A stretch of 64,000 bases of DNA, taken from positions 248,001-312,000 of the forward strand of contig NZ_JAKGAQ010000003.1 in the NCBI RefSeq assembly GCF_021532615.1. Reading direction: 5' to 3'. The translations under genes were made by a program, and so were the position numbers. The first letter of the stretch is position 1; every line of letters starts with the position of its first letter. The stretch is from Octadecabacter dasysiphoniae. Its GTDB lineage: Bacteria; Pseudomonadota; Alphaproteobacteria; Rhodobacterales; Rhodobacteraceae. The notes below the pieces were generated by a model. The model saw only the letters and a program-made list of their open reading frames with translations, was not told where the DNA came from and did no database searches. Of the stretch, positions 17,977-26,094 are shown piece by piece.

Positions 17977-18326
17977 AAATGGACGTCTTCGTTATCATGA
18001 AGGTATTCTTGCAAATTGGCCCTTACCTCCTTTGGTTGGTTTGGGCGCTTATGATTTATGCTATCTCCCTGACAATGTCCGCCGAACAAATTAGCGGATT
18101 CCCGAAGGTTCTCTTTGTTTGGTTCATACTCTTAGCGTTTTTAAGTCTTTTCATGGAGACTGATGGTAGCGTCATTTGGGCTAAATTGAGCGGAACGGAA
18201 CTTGAAAGACGACTACAATCCTTTCTGTTAGGCGTAGTGCACGCGTTCCTGACAGCGGGTATAGTTGAAAAGGCACGTCGCACGTTATCAATGCGGCAGC
18301 AAAAACGGAGCGAGGCATCCCAATGA
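17973..18326 (+). CDS. Orphan membrane protein inserted between nuoC and nuoD
   Basis: 117 residues with two clear hydrophobic helices (around 14-34 and 43-60), a possible third near 85, and a basic tail ending [10 protein letters not shown]. No recognised family. It is linked by ATGA overlaps to both nuoC and nuoD, so it is cotranslated. Its DNA is visibly richer in A and T and uses codons such as TTA, CTA, AGA and AGC more than the neighbouring nuo genes, suggesting later acquisition or relaxed selection. It sits where R. capsulatus also has an unidentified reading frame, but I cannot tell whether they are homologous. Confidence 0.72.
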   Translation: MKMDVFVIMKVFLQIGPYLLWLVWALMIYAISLTMSAEQISGFPKVLFVWFILLAFLSLFMETDGSVIWAKLSGTELERRLQSFLLGVVHAFLTAGIVEKARRTLSMRQQKRSEASQ

Positions 18327-19543
18327 TGGACGGCACCAAAAACTTCGATGACGCCCTTACAGGCGAACAGAAGATCCGCAATTTCAACATCAACTTCGGC
18401 CCGCAGCACCCTGCGGCGCACGGGGTTCTGCGCCTTGTCCTCGAACTGGACGGTGAGATCGTGGAACGCTGCGATCCGCACATTGGCCTGCTGCACCGTG
18501 GCACCGAAAAGCTGATGGAATCGCGCACCTACTTGCAAAACCTGCCGTATTTCGACCGCCTCGATTACGTGTCTCCGATGAACCAGGAACACGCTTGGTG
18601 TCTGGCGATTGAAAAGCTGACAGGCACAGAAGTGCCGCGTCGTGCGTCCCTTATCCGCGTGCTCTATTCCGAAATCGGCCGCGTGCTGAACCACCTGATG
18701 AACGTCACCACACAGGCCATGGACGTCGGCGCGCTGACCCCGCCTGTTTGGGGTTTTGAAGAACGCGAACAGCTGATGGTGTTTTATGAACGCGCCTGCG
18801 GTGCCCGCCTTCACGCGGCCTATTTCCGCCCGGGCGGTGTGCACCAAGATCTGCCCGATGATCTGATTACAGACATTGAGGCTTGGGCCGACCAGTTCAT
18901 GACAGGCTTCATGATCGATGTGGACGGGTTGCTCACCGAGAACCGCATCTTCAAACAGCGCAACGTCGATATCGGCATCGTGACTGAAAAAGACATCCTT
19001 GATTGGGGTTTCTCTGGCGTGATGGCACGCGGCTCCGGCCTCGCGTGGGACCTGCGCCGCAGCCAGCCCTATGAATGCTACGACGAATTTGAATTCCAAA
19101 TTCCTGTGGGCAAGAACGGCGATTGCTATGATCGCTACCTGTGCCGGATGGAAGAAATGCGTCAATCCGTGTCCATCATCCGTCAGGCCTGTGCCAAGCT
19201 GAAGGTGGAAAAGGGGGATATCATGGCGCGCGGCAAGATGACCCCACCCACACGCGGTGAAATGAAAACCTCGATGGAGGCGTTGATTCACCACTTCAAA
19301 CTTTACACCGAAGGGTTCCACGTGCCTGCGGGCGAAGTTTACGCCTGCGTTGAAGCACCAAAAGGCGAATTCGGCGTGTTCCTCGTGGCCGATGGATCAA
19401 ACAAACCTTACCGCGCGAAACTGCGCGCGCCGGGCTATCTGCACCTTCAGGCGATGGATCACGTGGCATCCAAGCACCAGCTTGCGGATGTGGCCGCCAT
19501 CATCGGCACCATGGACGTCGTGTTCGGGGAAATTGACCGATGA
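18323..19543 (+). CDS. nuoD: NADH-quinone oxidoreductase subunit D
   Basis: 406 residues, the 49-kDa subunit forming the quinone-binding cavity with Nuo[21 protein letters not shown] is the quinone-site beta-hairpin; [14 protein letters not shown] is family-typical; the C-terminus ends DVVFGEIDR as usual. Tandem ATG codons at 18323 and 18326; the first overlaps the preceding stop (ATGA). Its own stop overlaps a 36-codon micro-ORF. Confidence 0.97.
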   Translation: MMDGTKNFDDALTGEQKIRNFNINFGPQHPAAHGVLRLVLELDGEIVERCDPHIGLLHRGTEKLMESRTYLQNLPYFDRLDYVSPMNQEHAWCLAIEKLTGTEVPRRASLIRVLYSEIGRVLNHLMNVTTQAMDVGALTPPVWGFEEREQLMVFYERACGARLHAAYFRPGGVHQDLPDDLITDIEAWADQFMTGFMIDVDGLLTENRIFKQRNVDIGIVTEKDILDWGFSGVMARGSGLAWDLRRSQPYECYDEFEFQIPVGKNGDCYDRYLCRMEEMRQSVSIIRQACAKLKVEKGDIMARGKMTPPTRGEMKTSMEALIHHFKLYTEGFHVPAGEVYACVEAPKGEFGVFLVADGSNKPYRAKLRAPGYLHLQAMDHVASKHQLADVAAIIGTMDVVFGEIDR

Positions 19544-19650
19544 TTATGGGCGTTCTTCCGTTCTTTATCATGTCTGGCTTTGGCACACACGCGTTGCCGA
19601 TGGCGATGTTTGTGACAATGTCGTCGTCAGCCCTGTTCGTGGGGGTTTAG
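19540..19650 (+). CDS. 36-residue hydrophobic micro-protein after nuoD
   Basis: The ATG overlaps the nuoD stop (ATGA), and the TAG is only 3 bases before the next start, so the ORF exactly fills the gap. The product begins [20 protein letters not shown] and continues with a Met/Ala/Val/Ser-rich stretch ending ALFVGV: one or two short hydrophobic segments with almost no charge. No recognised family. The exact packing argues it is translated; it could be a tiny complex I-associated membrane peptide or only a coupling device for the following gene. Confidence 0.5.
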   Translation: MIMGVLPFFIMSGFGTHALPMAMFVTMSSSALFVGV

Positions 19651-19653
19651 GGT

Positions 19654-19905
19654 ATGCGTTTTGTGTTCCCGATCCTGCTGCTGGCAACGCCTGCCTTGGC
19701 GCAAGACGATCCCGTTGCGGCCATGACAACCGCCATCGAAGACGCGGGTTGCATTGTGACCGCAGAAAACGGGGATGCCGTTCTGGCCGCGTCCGGTCTG
19801 AACGAAGAACAGACAATTGAAGTCATCGCAGAACTTTACACAACGGGCCTCGTGGCGTTGCAAGAAGACGGCACCATGAAGCTGACGAACGAGACTTGCC
19901 CATGA
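19654..19905 (+). CDS. Small exported two-cysteine protein (tandem paralogue 1)
   Basis: 83 residues with a signal peptide (MRFVFPILLLATPALAQ, cleavage after ALA) giving a mature periplasmic peptide of about 67 residues with two cysteines, one in EDAGCIVT and one in NETCP at the C-terminus. The layout parallels the next gene: GC near the start, a helical A/V/E-rich middle, then a Thr-rich end with the second Cys, so the two look like tandem duplicates. Function unknown; placement between nuoD and nuoE suggests a link to complex I assembly or the periplasmic face. Confidence 0.7.
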   Translation: MRFVFPILLLATPALAQDDPVAAMTTAIEDAGCIVTAENGDAVLAASGLNEEQTIEVIAELYTTGLVALQEDGTMKLTNETCP

Positions 19906-20195
19906 AGGCTGCGGCGCTCTTTGTGACGCTTGCGCTATTGGCGAGCTGTGAGGCAATTCCAGTGGAAACCTTGCCAGATGGCGTGAGCGCGGGCGACGTT
20001 GCCCTGTTCCAATCTGCCGTCACCGCGCAGGGCTGTTCCATTGCAAACGACGCGCAAGCCGCCGCCGTGGAAGCCGCGACAGGTTTCGACAGCGACAAAC
20101 TGCGCGCCATCACACAATACCTAACGCTTGCCGGACAAAGCGAACCCGTTTCGACCGGCTTTAGACTGACTTCAGGACAATGTGCCAATGCTTAG
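19902..20195 (+). CDS. Small lipoprotein-like two-cysteine protein (tandem paralogue 2)
   Basis: 97 residues. The N-terminus [18 protein letters not shown] has a lipobox (LLAS-C, Cys17), so it is probably membrane-anchored on the periplasmic side. The mature part aligns by eye with the preceding gene product (AQGCSIAND versus DAGCIVTAE; SGQCANA versus NETCP), retaining both cysteines. ATG at 19902 overlaps the previous stop (ATGA). Its 3' end overlaps nuoE by 8 bases. Function unknown. Confidence 0.7.
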   Translation: MKAAALFVTLALLASCEAIPVETLPDGVSAGDVALFQSAVTAQGCSIANDAQAAAVEAATGFDSDKLRAITQYLTLAGQSEPVSTGFRLTSGQCANA

Positions 20196-21342
20196 ACGCC
20201 TCCACCTCGACCAACCTGCCGATTTTGCCTTCACGCCGGACAACCTCGCGTGGGCGCAAGCACAGATCACCAAATACCCCGAGGGCCGTGAGGCATCGGC
20301 GATCATTCCACTGCTGTGGCGCGCGCAAGAACAGGAAGGCTGGTTGACACGCCCCGCTATCGAAGGCGTCGCGCAGATGCTTGGCCTTGCGTATATGCGC
20401 GCCCTCGAAGTGGCGTCATTCTATTTCATGTTCCAGCTGCAACCTGTTGGGTCCGTCGCGCACATTCAGGTGTGCGGCACGACGTCCTGCATGATTTGCG
20501 GCGCGGAAGACCTGGTCGCTGTGTGCAAAGAAAAGATCGCCGCGAACGCGCACGAAGTATCAGCTGATGGTAAGTTTTCTTGGGAAGAGGTCGAATGCCT
20601 TGGATCGTGTTCAAACGCGCCCATGGCCCAGATCGGCAAGGATTATTACGAAGATTTGACGGCTGCTAAAATGGGGGAGTTGATTGACGCCCTTGGTCGT
20701 GGCGAAGTGCCTTTGCCCGGTCCACAAAATGGACGTTACGCTGCTGAACCGCTTAAGGGGCTGACCTCGCTTACGGAAATGGACAGCGGCAAGCACCAGT
20801 TCAACGCCTCTGTGCAATTGGCCCACGACATTGGCGACACCGTCAAACGCATTGATGGCACCGAAGTTCCGTTGTTGGCACCGTGGGGGCAGGGCGCGCC
20901 GACGTCCGGTATTAAGCCAGCGTCACCAGTGCCATCCGCGAAAAAAGCCGCACCTGCGAAAAAGGCATCCGGGGCAAAACCGTCGGCGAAAAAGCCTGCA
21001 GACAAGACCGGTGTGACCAAACAAGCGGCAAAGGCGACGTCTGCGGCAAAACCTGCCGGTAAATCAAATCCCGCAATGACGCCCGCCACGGCTGCCGCTG
21101 AGGCAAAGCCGCGCACAATGAAAGCCCCGCGCAAATCCGGCGCGGACGATCTGAAACGGATCAGCGGCGTAGGGCCCAAGCTGGAAATCACGTTGAACGA
21201 AATGGGTTTCTGGCACTTTGATCAGATCGCCAAATGGGGCGCGGGCGAAATTGCTTGGGTCGACAGCCGCCTGAAGTTCAAAGGCCGGATCGAACGTGAT
21301 GATTGGATCAGCCAAGCCGCAGCTTTGGCGTCTGAAAGCTAA
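20188..21342 (+). CDS. nuoE: NADH-quinone oxidoreductase subunit E with C-terminal HhH extension
   Basis: 384 residues, more than twice the typical core length of NuoE. Residues 1 to about 180 are the 24-kDa subunit with [2Fe-2S] cluster N1a ligands C-x4-C (VCGTTSC) and C-x3-C (ECLGSC). Then follow a linker, a Lys/Ala/Pro-rich stretch (about 245-320) and a helix-hairpin-helix-like domain (about 322-384) with [16 protein letters not shown] and [17 protein letters not shown]. The same domain recurs in the protein at 21511. Start ATG 20188, overlapping the previous gene by 8 bases. A terminator-like hairpin follows. Confidence 0.95.
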   Translation: MLRRLHLDQPADFAFTPDNLAWAQAQITKYPEGREASAIIPLLWRAQEQEGWLTRPAIEGVAQMLGLAYMRALEVASFYFMFQLQPVGSVAHIQVCGTTSCMICGAEDLVAVCKEKIAANAHEVSADGKFSWEEVECLGSCSNAPMAQIGKDYYEDLTAAKMGELIDALGRGEVPLPGPQNGRYAAEPLKGLTSLTEMDSGKHQFNASVQLAHDIGDTVKRIDGTEVPLLAPWGQGAPTSGIKPASPVPSAKKAAPAKKASGAKPSAKKPADKTGVTKQAAKATSAAKPAGKSNPAMTPATAAAEAKPRTMKAPRKSGADDLKRISGVGPKLEITLNEMGFWHFDQIAKWGAGEIAWVDSRLKFKGRIERDDWISQAAALASES

Positions 21343-21378
21343 AGCCCCCCGAAATACGTGTTCAAACGGCATCTTAAG

Positions 21379-21408
21379 CCGCTCAAATGCCACATTTGGG
21401 CGGTTTTT
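21379..21408 (+). terminator. Hairpin terminator after nuoE
   Basis: CCGCTCAAAT (21379-21388) pairs with ATTTGGGCGG (21394-21403), with one G-T wobble, around a GCCAC loop and is followed by TTTTT (21404-21408); AAG/TTT extend the stem. It is a standard Rho-independent terminator or attenuator between nuoE and the HhH membrane protein, inside the nuo cluster. The rest of the 168-bp gap shows no ORF. Confidence 0.75.
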
Positions 21409-21510
21409 CGCATTCTTCCCCCTTATCAAGTGTGACGTGCGCGTCTAAGGTCTGCGCAAAGACGGCGTAGGGGCGTTAGACCTCGCGCAAACACCAAGAG
21501 GGATAAAGTC

Positions 21511-22380
21511 ATGAAAGATACTGCACCTAAGGAGCTAGGCATCATCGCTGTCGCCGCATTGTTCGGCCTGATCGCGTTGTTGGTGGCCTATCTTGTTTTG
21601 AATTTTGCAGGTTTCGCGTCCTGTTTGATCGGCGCGATTGTCGCGATCATCACCGCCATCGTGTTGTGGTTGGGATGGCGTGAACCAGCGGAAGGCCCAA
21701 CAGGCCCCCGCGATCTGACGGCAAATGCGAATGCGGACAAGGCAGCCGGATATAACACCACAGCCCCCGCCGCGACGCCGACAACATCTGCAACAGCCGC
21801 CGCACCCGCTGCTGCATTTGCAGCGACGGCCACGGCAACACCGGCTGATGCAGCACCTGCGCCTGCCGCAAAGCCCGCCGCTAAGGCTGCAAAACCTGCG
21901 GCCAAGGCTGCAAAGCCAGCAGCGAAAGCAGAAAAGCCCGCCGCAAAGGCCGCAAAACCGGCAGCCAAGGCCAGCAAGCCCGCTGCGAAGGCCGCAAAAC
22001 CGGCGGCCAAAGCAGCTAAACCCGCCGCGAAAGCCTCTGCCGCGAAAGCAGCCAAGCCTGCCGCAGCAAAAGCGGCCCGCGCACCTGTTGCAGCTGACGG
22101 CAAACCCGAAACGCTGAACAAAGCCCGCGCTGGTGGTGCAGACGACCTCAAGCAGTTGAAGGGCGTTGGGCCAGGCCTTGAAAAAACACTGAACGAGCTG
22201 GGGTTCTATCACTTCGATCAGGTTGCGTCCTGGCGCAAGAAAGAAGTGGAATGGGTCGACAGCCGCCTCAAGTTCAAGGGCCGCATTGAACGCGACGAAT
22301 GGATCAAGCAGGCCAAAGTTCTGGCCAAAGGCGGAACCACCGAGTTCTCGAAAAAAGTCAAAAAAGGCGGCGTTTACTAG
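21511..22380 (+). CDS. Membrane-anchored Ala/Lys/Pro-repeat protein with HhH domain
   Basis: 289 residues: two N-terminal transmembrane helices (about 10-33 and 36-55), an Ala/Thr/Pro linker, about twelve imperfect KPAAKA repeats (about 120-195), then an HhH-like domain (about 208-270) nearly identical to the end of NuoE (shared [15 protein letters not shown]). Ends in a basic tail KKVKKGGVY. The domain is usually associated with nucleic-acid or protein binding, but here it may only mediate assembly. A GAGGG ribosome site precedes ATG 21511. Probably a partner or duplicate of the NuoE tail; function unknown. Confidence 0.8.
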   Translation: MKDTAPKELGIIAVAALFGLIALLVAYLVLNFAGFASCLIGAIVAIITAIVLWLGWREPAEGPTGPRDLTANANADKAAGYNTTAPAATPTTSATAAAPAAAFAATATATPADAAPAPAAKPAAKAAKPAAKAAKPAAKAEKPAAKAAKPAAKASKPAAKAAKPAAKAAKPAAKASAAKAAKPAAAKAARAPVAADGKPETLNKARAGGADDLKQLKGVGPGLEKTLNELGFYHFDQVASWRKKEVEWVDSRLKFKGRIERDEWIKQAKVLAKGGTTEFSKKVKKGGVY

Positions 22381-22398
22381 AGCCCCCTAAATAATTGC

Positions 22399-22432
22399 AA
22401 AAGGCCCGCCGACATGTTCGCGCGGGCCTTTT
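22399..22432 (+). terminator. Strong GC hairpin terminator after HhH protein gene
   Basis: Perfect 11-bp stem AAAAGGCCCGC (22399-22409) with GCGGGCCTTTT (22422-22432) around a 12-base loop, T-run included in the stem and continuing as CTTTT. It lies 19 bp after the stop at 22380. Symmetry of the A and T tracts allows function in either direction. Confidence 0.75.
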
Positions 22433-22463
22433 CTTTTGGCCGCCCAAAAGGCACAAACACATC

Positions 22464-22682
22464 ATGACCAAACCCACCGACGAAGATATTGCCAAACAGG
22501 GCCGCACTGCCGCGATCGTAATTGCGCTGGCCGGATTGCTTAGCATTTTTGCGCCCCAGCTGACCCGCCTGACCGGGGCGAGCCCACGGGTCGAGATGTT
22601 GTTCTACCTCATCTCGTTGGCTGCGTTCATTTGGTCACTGGTGGTAACGTGGAAGCTGTGGCAAAAGACGCGTGATAAATGA
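22464..22682 (+). CDS. DUF5337-like small membrane protein
   Basis: 72 residues starting MTKPTDEDIAKQGRTAA, with two hydrophobic helices (about 16-32 and 42-62). It resembles the short DUF5337 family found beside nuoF in Rhodobacteraceae; the family name is from memory. Start ATG 22464 is chosen because the upstream in-frame extension would be encoded by the terminator hairpin. It lies 41 bp before nuoF. Role unknown, perhaps complex I-linked by context. Confidence 0.7.
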   Translation: MTKPTDEDIAKQGRTAAIVIALAGLLSIFAPQLTRLTGASPRVEMLFYLISLAAFIWSLVVTWKLWQKTRDK

Positions 22683-22723
22683 TACCTTGGCCCAGCTGCC
22701 AAGACGACTGAGGGAACAAAGCG

Positions 22724-24007
22724 ATGCTCGCAGATAAAGACCGCATTTTCACGAACCTATACGGGATGCACGACCGCACGCTGAAAGGCGCGCAAGCACG
22801 GGGCCACTGGGATGGCACGGCGGGCATCATCAAAAAGGGCCGCGAATGGATCATCGAGAACATGAAGGCATCCGGCCTGCGTGGGCGCGGTGGTGCGGGT
22901 TTCCCGACGGGTTTGAAATGGTCGTTCATGCCCAAAGAATCCGATGGTCGCCCAAGCTATCTTGTTGTGAACGCAGATGAATCCGAACCGGGTACATGCA
23001 AAGACCGCGAAATTATGCGCCACGATCCGCACACGCTGATCGAAGGGTGTTTGATCGCGTCCTTCGCGATGAATGCGAACGCCTGCTACATCTATATCCG
23101 CGGCGAATACATCCGCGAAAAAGAGGCGCTGCAAGCGGCTATCGACGAAGCCTATGCCGCTGGAATGGTCGGTAAGAACGCTTGCAAATCTGGTTGGGAT
23201 TTTGAAATTTATCTGCACCACGGGGCAGGGGCCTATATTTGCGGCGAAGAAACCGCATTGCTGGAATCGCTTGAAGGCAAAAAGGGCATGCCGCGCATGA
23301 AGCCGCCGTTCCCTGCTGGCGCAGGTCTGTATGGTTGCCCAACAACCGTGAACAACGTCGAATCCATCGCTGTTGTCCCGACCATTCTGCGCCGTGGCCC
23401 TGATTGGTTCGCGGGCATGGGCCGCCCCAACAACGCAGGCACCAAGCTGTTCGCGATTTCGGGCCATGTGAACAACCCATGTGTGGTTGAGGAATCCATG
23501 TCGATCCCGTTCGAAGAACTGATCGAAAAGCACTGCGGTGGTATTCGCGGCGGGTGGGACAACCTCAAGGCTGTGATCCCCGGTGGGTCGTCCGTGCCAA
23601 TGGTGCGCGGAGAAAACATGCGCGACGCGATCATGGATTTCGATGCGCTTAAGGAAAAGGGATCAAGCCTCGGTACCGCCGCCGTCATCGTGATGGATCA
23701 ATCCACTGATGTGATCAAAGCGATCTGGCGTTTGTCTAAATTCTACAAGCACGAATCTTGTGGCCAGTGTACCCCCTGCCGCGAAGGCACCGGTTGGATG
23801 ATGCGCGTCATGGATCGTCTGGTGAAAGGCGATGCAGACCCTGCGGAAATCGACATGCTGCTGGACGTGACCAAACAGGTTGAGGGCCACACAATCTGCG
23901 CGCTTGGCGATGCTGCGGCGTGGCCGATCCAAGGCCTGATCAAGAACTTCCGAGGTGAGATCGAAGACCGCATTGCCCATAAACGCGGGCCCGTTGCGGC
24001 GGAGTGA
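22724..24007 (+). CDS. nuoF: NADH-quinone oxidoreductase subunit F
   Basis: 427 residues; binds NADH, FMN and [4Fe-4S] cluster N3. Seen: glycine-rich [14 protein letters not shown] (FMN/NADH), [19 protein letters not shown], the cluster motif [12 protein letters not shown] and the fourth ligand in [18 protein letters not shown] precedes the ATG. Its TGA overlaps a GTG start (GTGA) of a 55-codon ORF. Confidence 0.97.
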   Translation: MLADKDRIFTNLYGMHDRTLKGAQARGHWDGTAGIIKKGREWIIENMKASGLRGRGGAGFPTGLKWSFMPKESDGRPSYLVVNADESEPGTCKDREIMRHDPHTLIEGCLIASFAMNANACYIYIRGEYIREKEALQAAIDEAYAAGMVGKNACKSGWDFEIYLHHGAGAYICGEETALLESLEGKKGMPRMKPPFPAGAGLYGCPTTVNNVESIAVVPTILRRGPDWFAGMGRPNNAGTKLFAISGHVNNPCVVEESMSIPFEELIEKHCGGIRGGWDNLKAVIPGGSSVPMVRGENMRDAIMDFDALKEKGSSLGTAAVIVMDQSTDVIKAIWRLSKFYKHESCGQCTPCREGTGWMMRVMDRLVKGDADPAEIDMLLDVTKQVEGHTICALGDAAAWPIQGLIKNFRGEIEDRIAHKRGPVAAE

Positions 24008-24171
24008 GGATCGCTTTGCTGATTTGGGGTCTTGGCTTTACCGCAGGGTGCACAAATCAACCCTGCTATCCGTGCGTTGGTTCGATGTGTGAACTGAGCC
24101 GGATTTTTGGAACATGTGCTACATTGGAATCGTCCGATCAGGTTCCTGTCATCAAAGCGACTATCGTATGA
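24004..24171 (+). CDS. 55-residue Cys-rich lipoprotein-like micro-protein after nuoF
   Basis: GTG at 24004 overlaps the nuoF stop (GTGA), and the TGA at 24169-24171 overlaps the ATG of the next gene (ATGA), so the ORF is coupled at both ends. The product starts [16 protein letters not shown]: a short signal with a possible lipobox (TAG-C, Cys16), then closely spaced cysteines (21, 24, 29, 38) in [16 protein letters not shown]. Five cysteines in 55 residues suggest a disulfide or metal site on the periplasmic side. No family recognised. The double overlap is strong support that it is real. Confidence 0.55.
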   Translation: MRIALLIWGLGFTAGCTNQPCYPCVGSMCELSRIFGTCATLESSDQVPVIKATIV

Positions 24172-24398
24172 AAGCCGTCCTAGATAGCATCGCCAGCGTT
24201 CTTGCCGCATTGGCAACCGTCGCGGTGTGTGGCCTGCCGACATGGTTCACTTATCAAGCAATCCAGGCGAACGTCGCACCGGCGTGGGCGTGGGTGTCAG
24301 TTGCAGCGCTCGCCGGAATTGGCATAATCCTGACAATCGCATTCTTGCGCAAAGCCGCCCTTGGCATTGCGCCCACCCGTGAAAGACGCCGCAGATGA
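24168..24398 (+). CDS. Small two-helix membrane protein between nuoF and nuoG
   Basis: 76 residues starting [16 protein letters not shown], with hydrophobic helices at about 5-28 and 36-58 and a basic tail (APTRERRRR), predicting the C-terminus in the cytoplasm. ATG 24168 overlaps the stop of the Cys-rich micro-ORF, and its own stop overlaps the following lipoprotein gene (ATGA). Family not recognised. An upstream in-frame start would overlap the micro-ORF and is less likely. Confidence 0.65.
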   Translation: MKAVLDSIASVLAALATVAVCGLPTWFTYQAIQANVAPAWAWVSVAALAGIGIILTIAFLRKAALGIAPTRERRRR

Positions 24399-24883
24399 AA
24401 TTCGCCGCCCTCATCGCCCTTACAACACTGGCCGCTTGCGCTAATCCGCAAGCCCCTGAAAACCCGAATTCTGTGCCCAGTATCCAACGTACTATGTTGG
24501 AGATGCGCCGTTCTGGCCCGCATATTTCTGTGACAGGCGGTGTATTCGAAGGTGCGGCCGCGGGCCAGCGCACCGCATTCGTCGCCACCCCGGATGACCG
24601 CCTAATTTGCACGTTTCAATCGGCCCCCGATCCCAACCGCACGGGGCTGACGGCGACAGTGACAGGGTATCGTTTGAACGTGCCTGGTATTTACACGGGG
24701 CTGTCTTTCGCGCTCCTTCCGAATGTATCCGTGATTGACGTTGAAACGACCGAGGCCTTTGCCGTGCAAATGGGGGCGGGCGCTGGCGCTACGTCCAGCA
24801 GCATCGGAATTGGCGATCCGCGTCTTGAACAGCTCACGCGGTTTTTTGCGGCCAACCCGACACCGTGCTGGGCGTTCGGCTGA
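24395..24883 (+). CDS. Putative lipoprotein between nuoF and nuoG
   Basis: 162 residues with a lipoprotein signal (MKFAALIALTTLAACANP, lipobox LAA-C at Cys15) and a predicted beta-rich mature part, ending in PTPCWAFG with a second cysteine. No named domain recognised. Coupled to both neighbours (ATGA upstream, TGATG downstream). Likely envelope-located, function unknown. Confidence 0.7.
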   Translation: MKFAALIALTTLAACANPQAPENPNSVPSIQRTMLEMRRSGPHISVTGGVFEGAAAGQRTAFVATPDDRLICTFQSAPDPNRTGLTATVTGYRLNVPGIYTGLSFALLPNVSVIDVETTEAFAVQMGAGAGATSSSIGIGDPRLEQLTRFFAANPTPCWAFG

Positions 24884-25329
24884 TGCATCTTGCTGAACTC
24901 AACATTGGCCGATTGCTCGCGCCGACGGATGATCCCCGCGTTGCGGATTTCATGAACAACCTTGATCGCATCAATGGGCTGGGCAAACGGATGCCGGGGT
25001 TTGTGTGGATGTCCGAAGGGTCCGGCGAACCGGGCACAGGCAACACGGAAAATATGATCGGGGACGATCCGCAGTTGGTGTTTAACCTTACAGTTTGGGA
25101 AGATCTGCCCAGCCTAGAGGCGTTCGTTTACAAAACCCTGCATTCTAAATTTATGGATCGCAAAGCCGAATGGTTCGAGGTTCTGGGCGAGCAGCATTTC
25201 GTCATGTGGTGGATTGAGAACGGCCACCGCCCGACCCGCGACGAGGCTTTGGCCCGTCTTGATGACTTGCGCCAGAATGGCCCGTCCGAACAGGCCTTCG
25301 GATGGGACTGGATTCGCGCGAAATCCTGA
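24883..25329 (+). CDS. DUF3291 domain protein
   Basis: 148 residues beginning MHLAELNIGRLLAPTDDPRV, with a GFVWM segment and FVMWWIENGHRPTRDEALARL near the end; this matches the DUF3291 family of alpha/beta-barrel (dimeric ferredoxin-like) proteins related to small monooxygenases. Start ATG overlaps the previous stop by one base (TGATG). Enzymatic role unknown. It is a soluble, tryptophan-rich protein in the nuo cluster. Confidence 0.8.
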   Translation: MHLAELNIGRLLAPTDDPRVADFMNNLDRINGLGKRMPGFVWMSEGSGEPGTGNTENMIGDDPQLVFNLTVWEDLPSLEAFVYKTLHSKFMDRKAEWFEVLGEQHFVMWWIENGHRPTRDEALARLDDLRQNGPSEQAFGWDWIRAKS

Positions 25330-25469
25330 TCTTAGGTTTTGCACACGATGTGCCGGACGTAGGAAAAACCCAATGAAACTGCCTAAACCCGCTGAAAAAC
25401 TGGATAACAAGGCGCTGCTATTGAATAGCAGGACCCGAGCGGCGACATCTTACTCAACCTTGCACAATG

Positions 25470-25496
25470 CAGTTCGTATTGGGCAGTTCGTATTGG
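25470..25496 (+). repeat. 14-bp tandem direct repeat
   Basis: CAGTTCGTATTGG occurs twice with a 14-base period (25470-25482 and 25484-25496), just before the ribosome site of the gene at 25508. It may be a simple slippage duplication; if functional it would be in the leader of that gene. Confidence 0.7.
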
Positions 25497-25507
25497 AGAG
25501 ACCCCGA

Positions 25508-25906
25508 ATGACGAGTCTGAAACACACCCTGTCCGCCGCGATCCTTGGCGCCTTTTTTGCGGTGCCCGCCGTTGCAAATCCGGCCAATGTCACCTTTGTC
25601 ACCGAAGGCATCATCAATGCCGGAATGGCCGTTGAACTTGACGATAACTGCAATGAAGTTTCGGTGCGCATGATCCGTGGTCTTAACTTCTTGCAAGGGT
25701 TGAAATCGCACCTGCGCAATCTTGGCTATTCAAACGCCGACATCGATGCGTTCATCGATAATGATGCAGAAAAAGACCGCCTAGAAGCCATTGCACGTCA
25801 ACGGCTTAGTGATCTTGGTGTCGTGGTTGGCGATGCATCAACCTATTGCGCAGTGGCGCGCGGTCAAATCGCCCAAGATACACAGATCGGCCAATTGCTG
25901 CGCTGA
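25508..25906 (+). CDS. Exported protein, DUF5333-like
   Basis: 132 residues with a classical signal peptide (MTSLKHTLSAAILGAFFAVPAVA, cut after AVA). The mature region has two cysteines (DDNCNEVSVRMIRG and STYCAVARGQI) and a helical middle, resembling the DUF5333 family found in Rhodobacteraceae. GGAGAG is about 7 bases before ATG 25508; an in-frame ATG at 25373 also has an AGGA but would put 45 residues in front of the signal peptide. Function unknown. Confidence 0.75.
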   Translation: MTSLKHTLSAAILGAFFAVPAVANPANVTFVTEGIINAGMAVELDDNCNEVSVRMIRGLNFLQGLKSHLRNLGYSNADIDAFIDNDAEKDRLEAIARQRLSDLGVVVGDASTYCAVARGQIAQDTQIGQLLR

Positions 25907-25927
25907 TAATACCCAACTTAAAATGTC

Positions 25928-25970
25928 GGAAAATGGGCATTCTGTTGATCAAACAGGGTGCCCATTTTCC
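25928..25970. terminator. Long perfect hairpin upstream of nuoG
   Basis: GGAAAATGGGCA (25928-25939) pairs perfectly with TGCCCATTTTCC (25959-25970); an inner CTGTT/AACAG stem follows after a 2x2 mismatch. It starts 22 bp after the preceding stop. The T tract is inside the stem and followed by CC, so it may be a bidirectional terminator, an mRNA-stability hairpin or an attenuator controlling nuoG. Confidence 0.55.
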
Positions 25971-26094
25971 ATGTGTGATCTGGCCTTTCGCACTGGCAAA
26001 CCGCGCCCTGTCGCGTTAGAAGTCCGCCAAGCAATGGCCCACCTCGCCGCGGGCTGTTTGACGGATAAGCCAAACGGGAACAGGGAACACGCCC

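Noticed and set aside
18056..19321. 421-codon minus-strand ORF
   Set aside because: Antisense to nuoD and the orphan gene; no motifs.
21860..22090. Tandem DNA repeats considered as a CRISPR array or minisatellite
   Set aside because: The repeats encode KPAAKA in frame with variable third positions and no spacers, so they are protein-level repeats.
25373..25507. Longer start for the DUF5333-like gene
   Set aside because: It has an AGGA site, but would place a 45-residue extension before a clear signal peptide.
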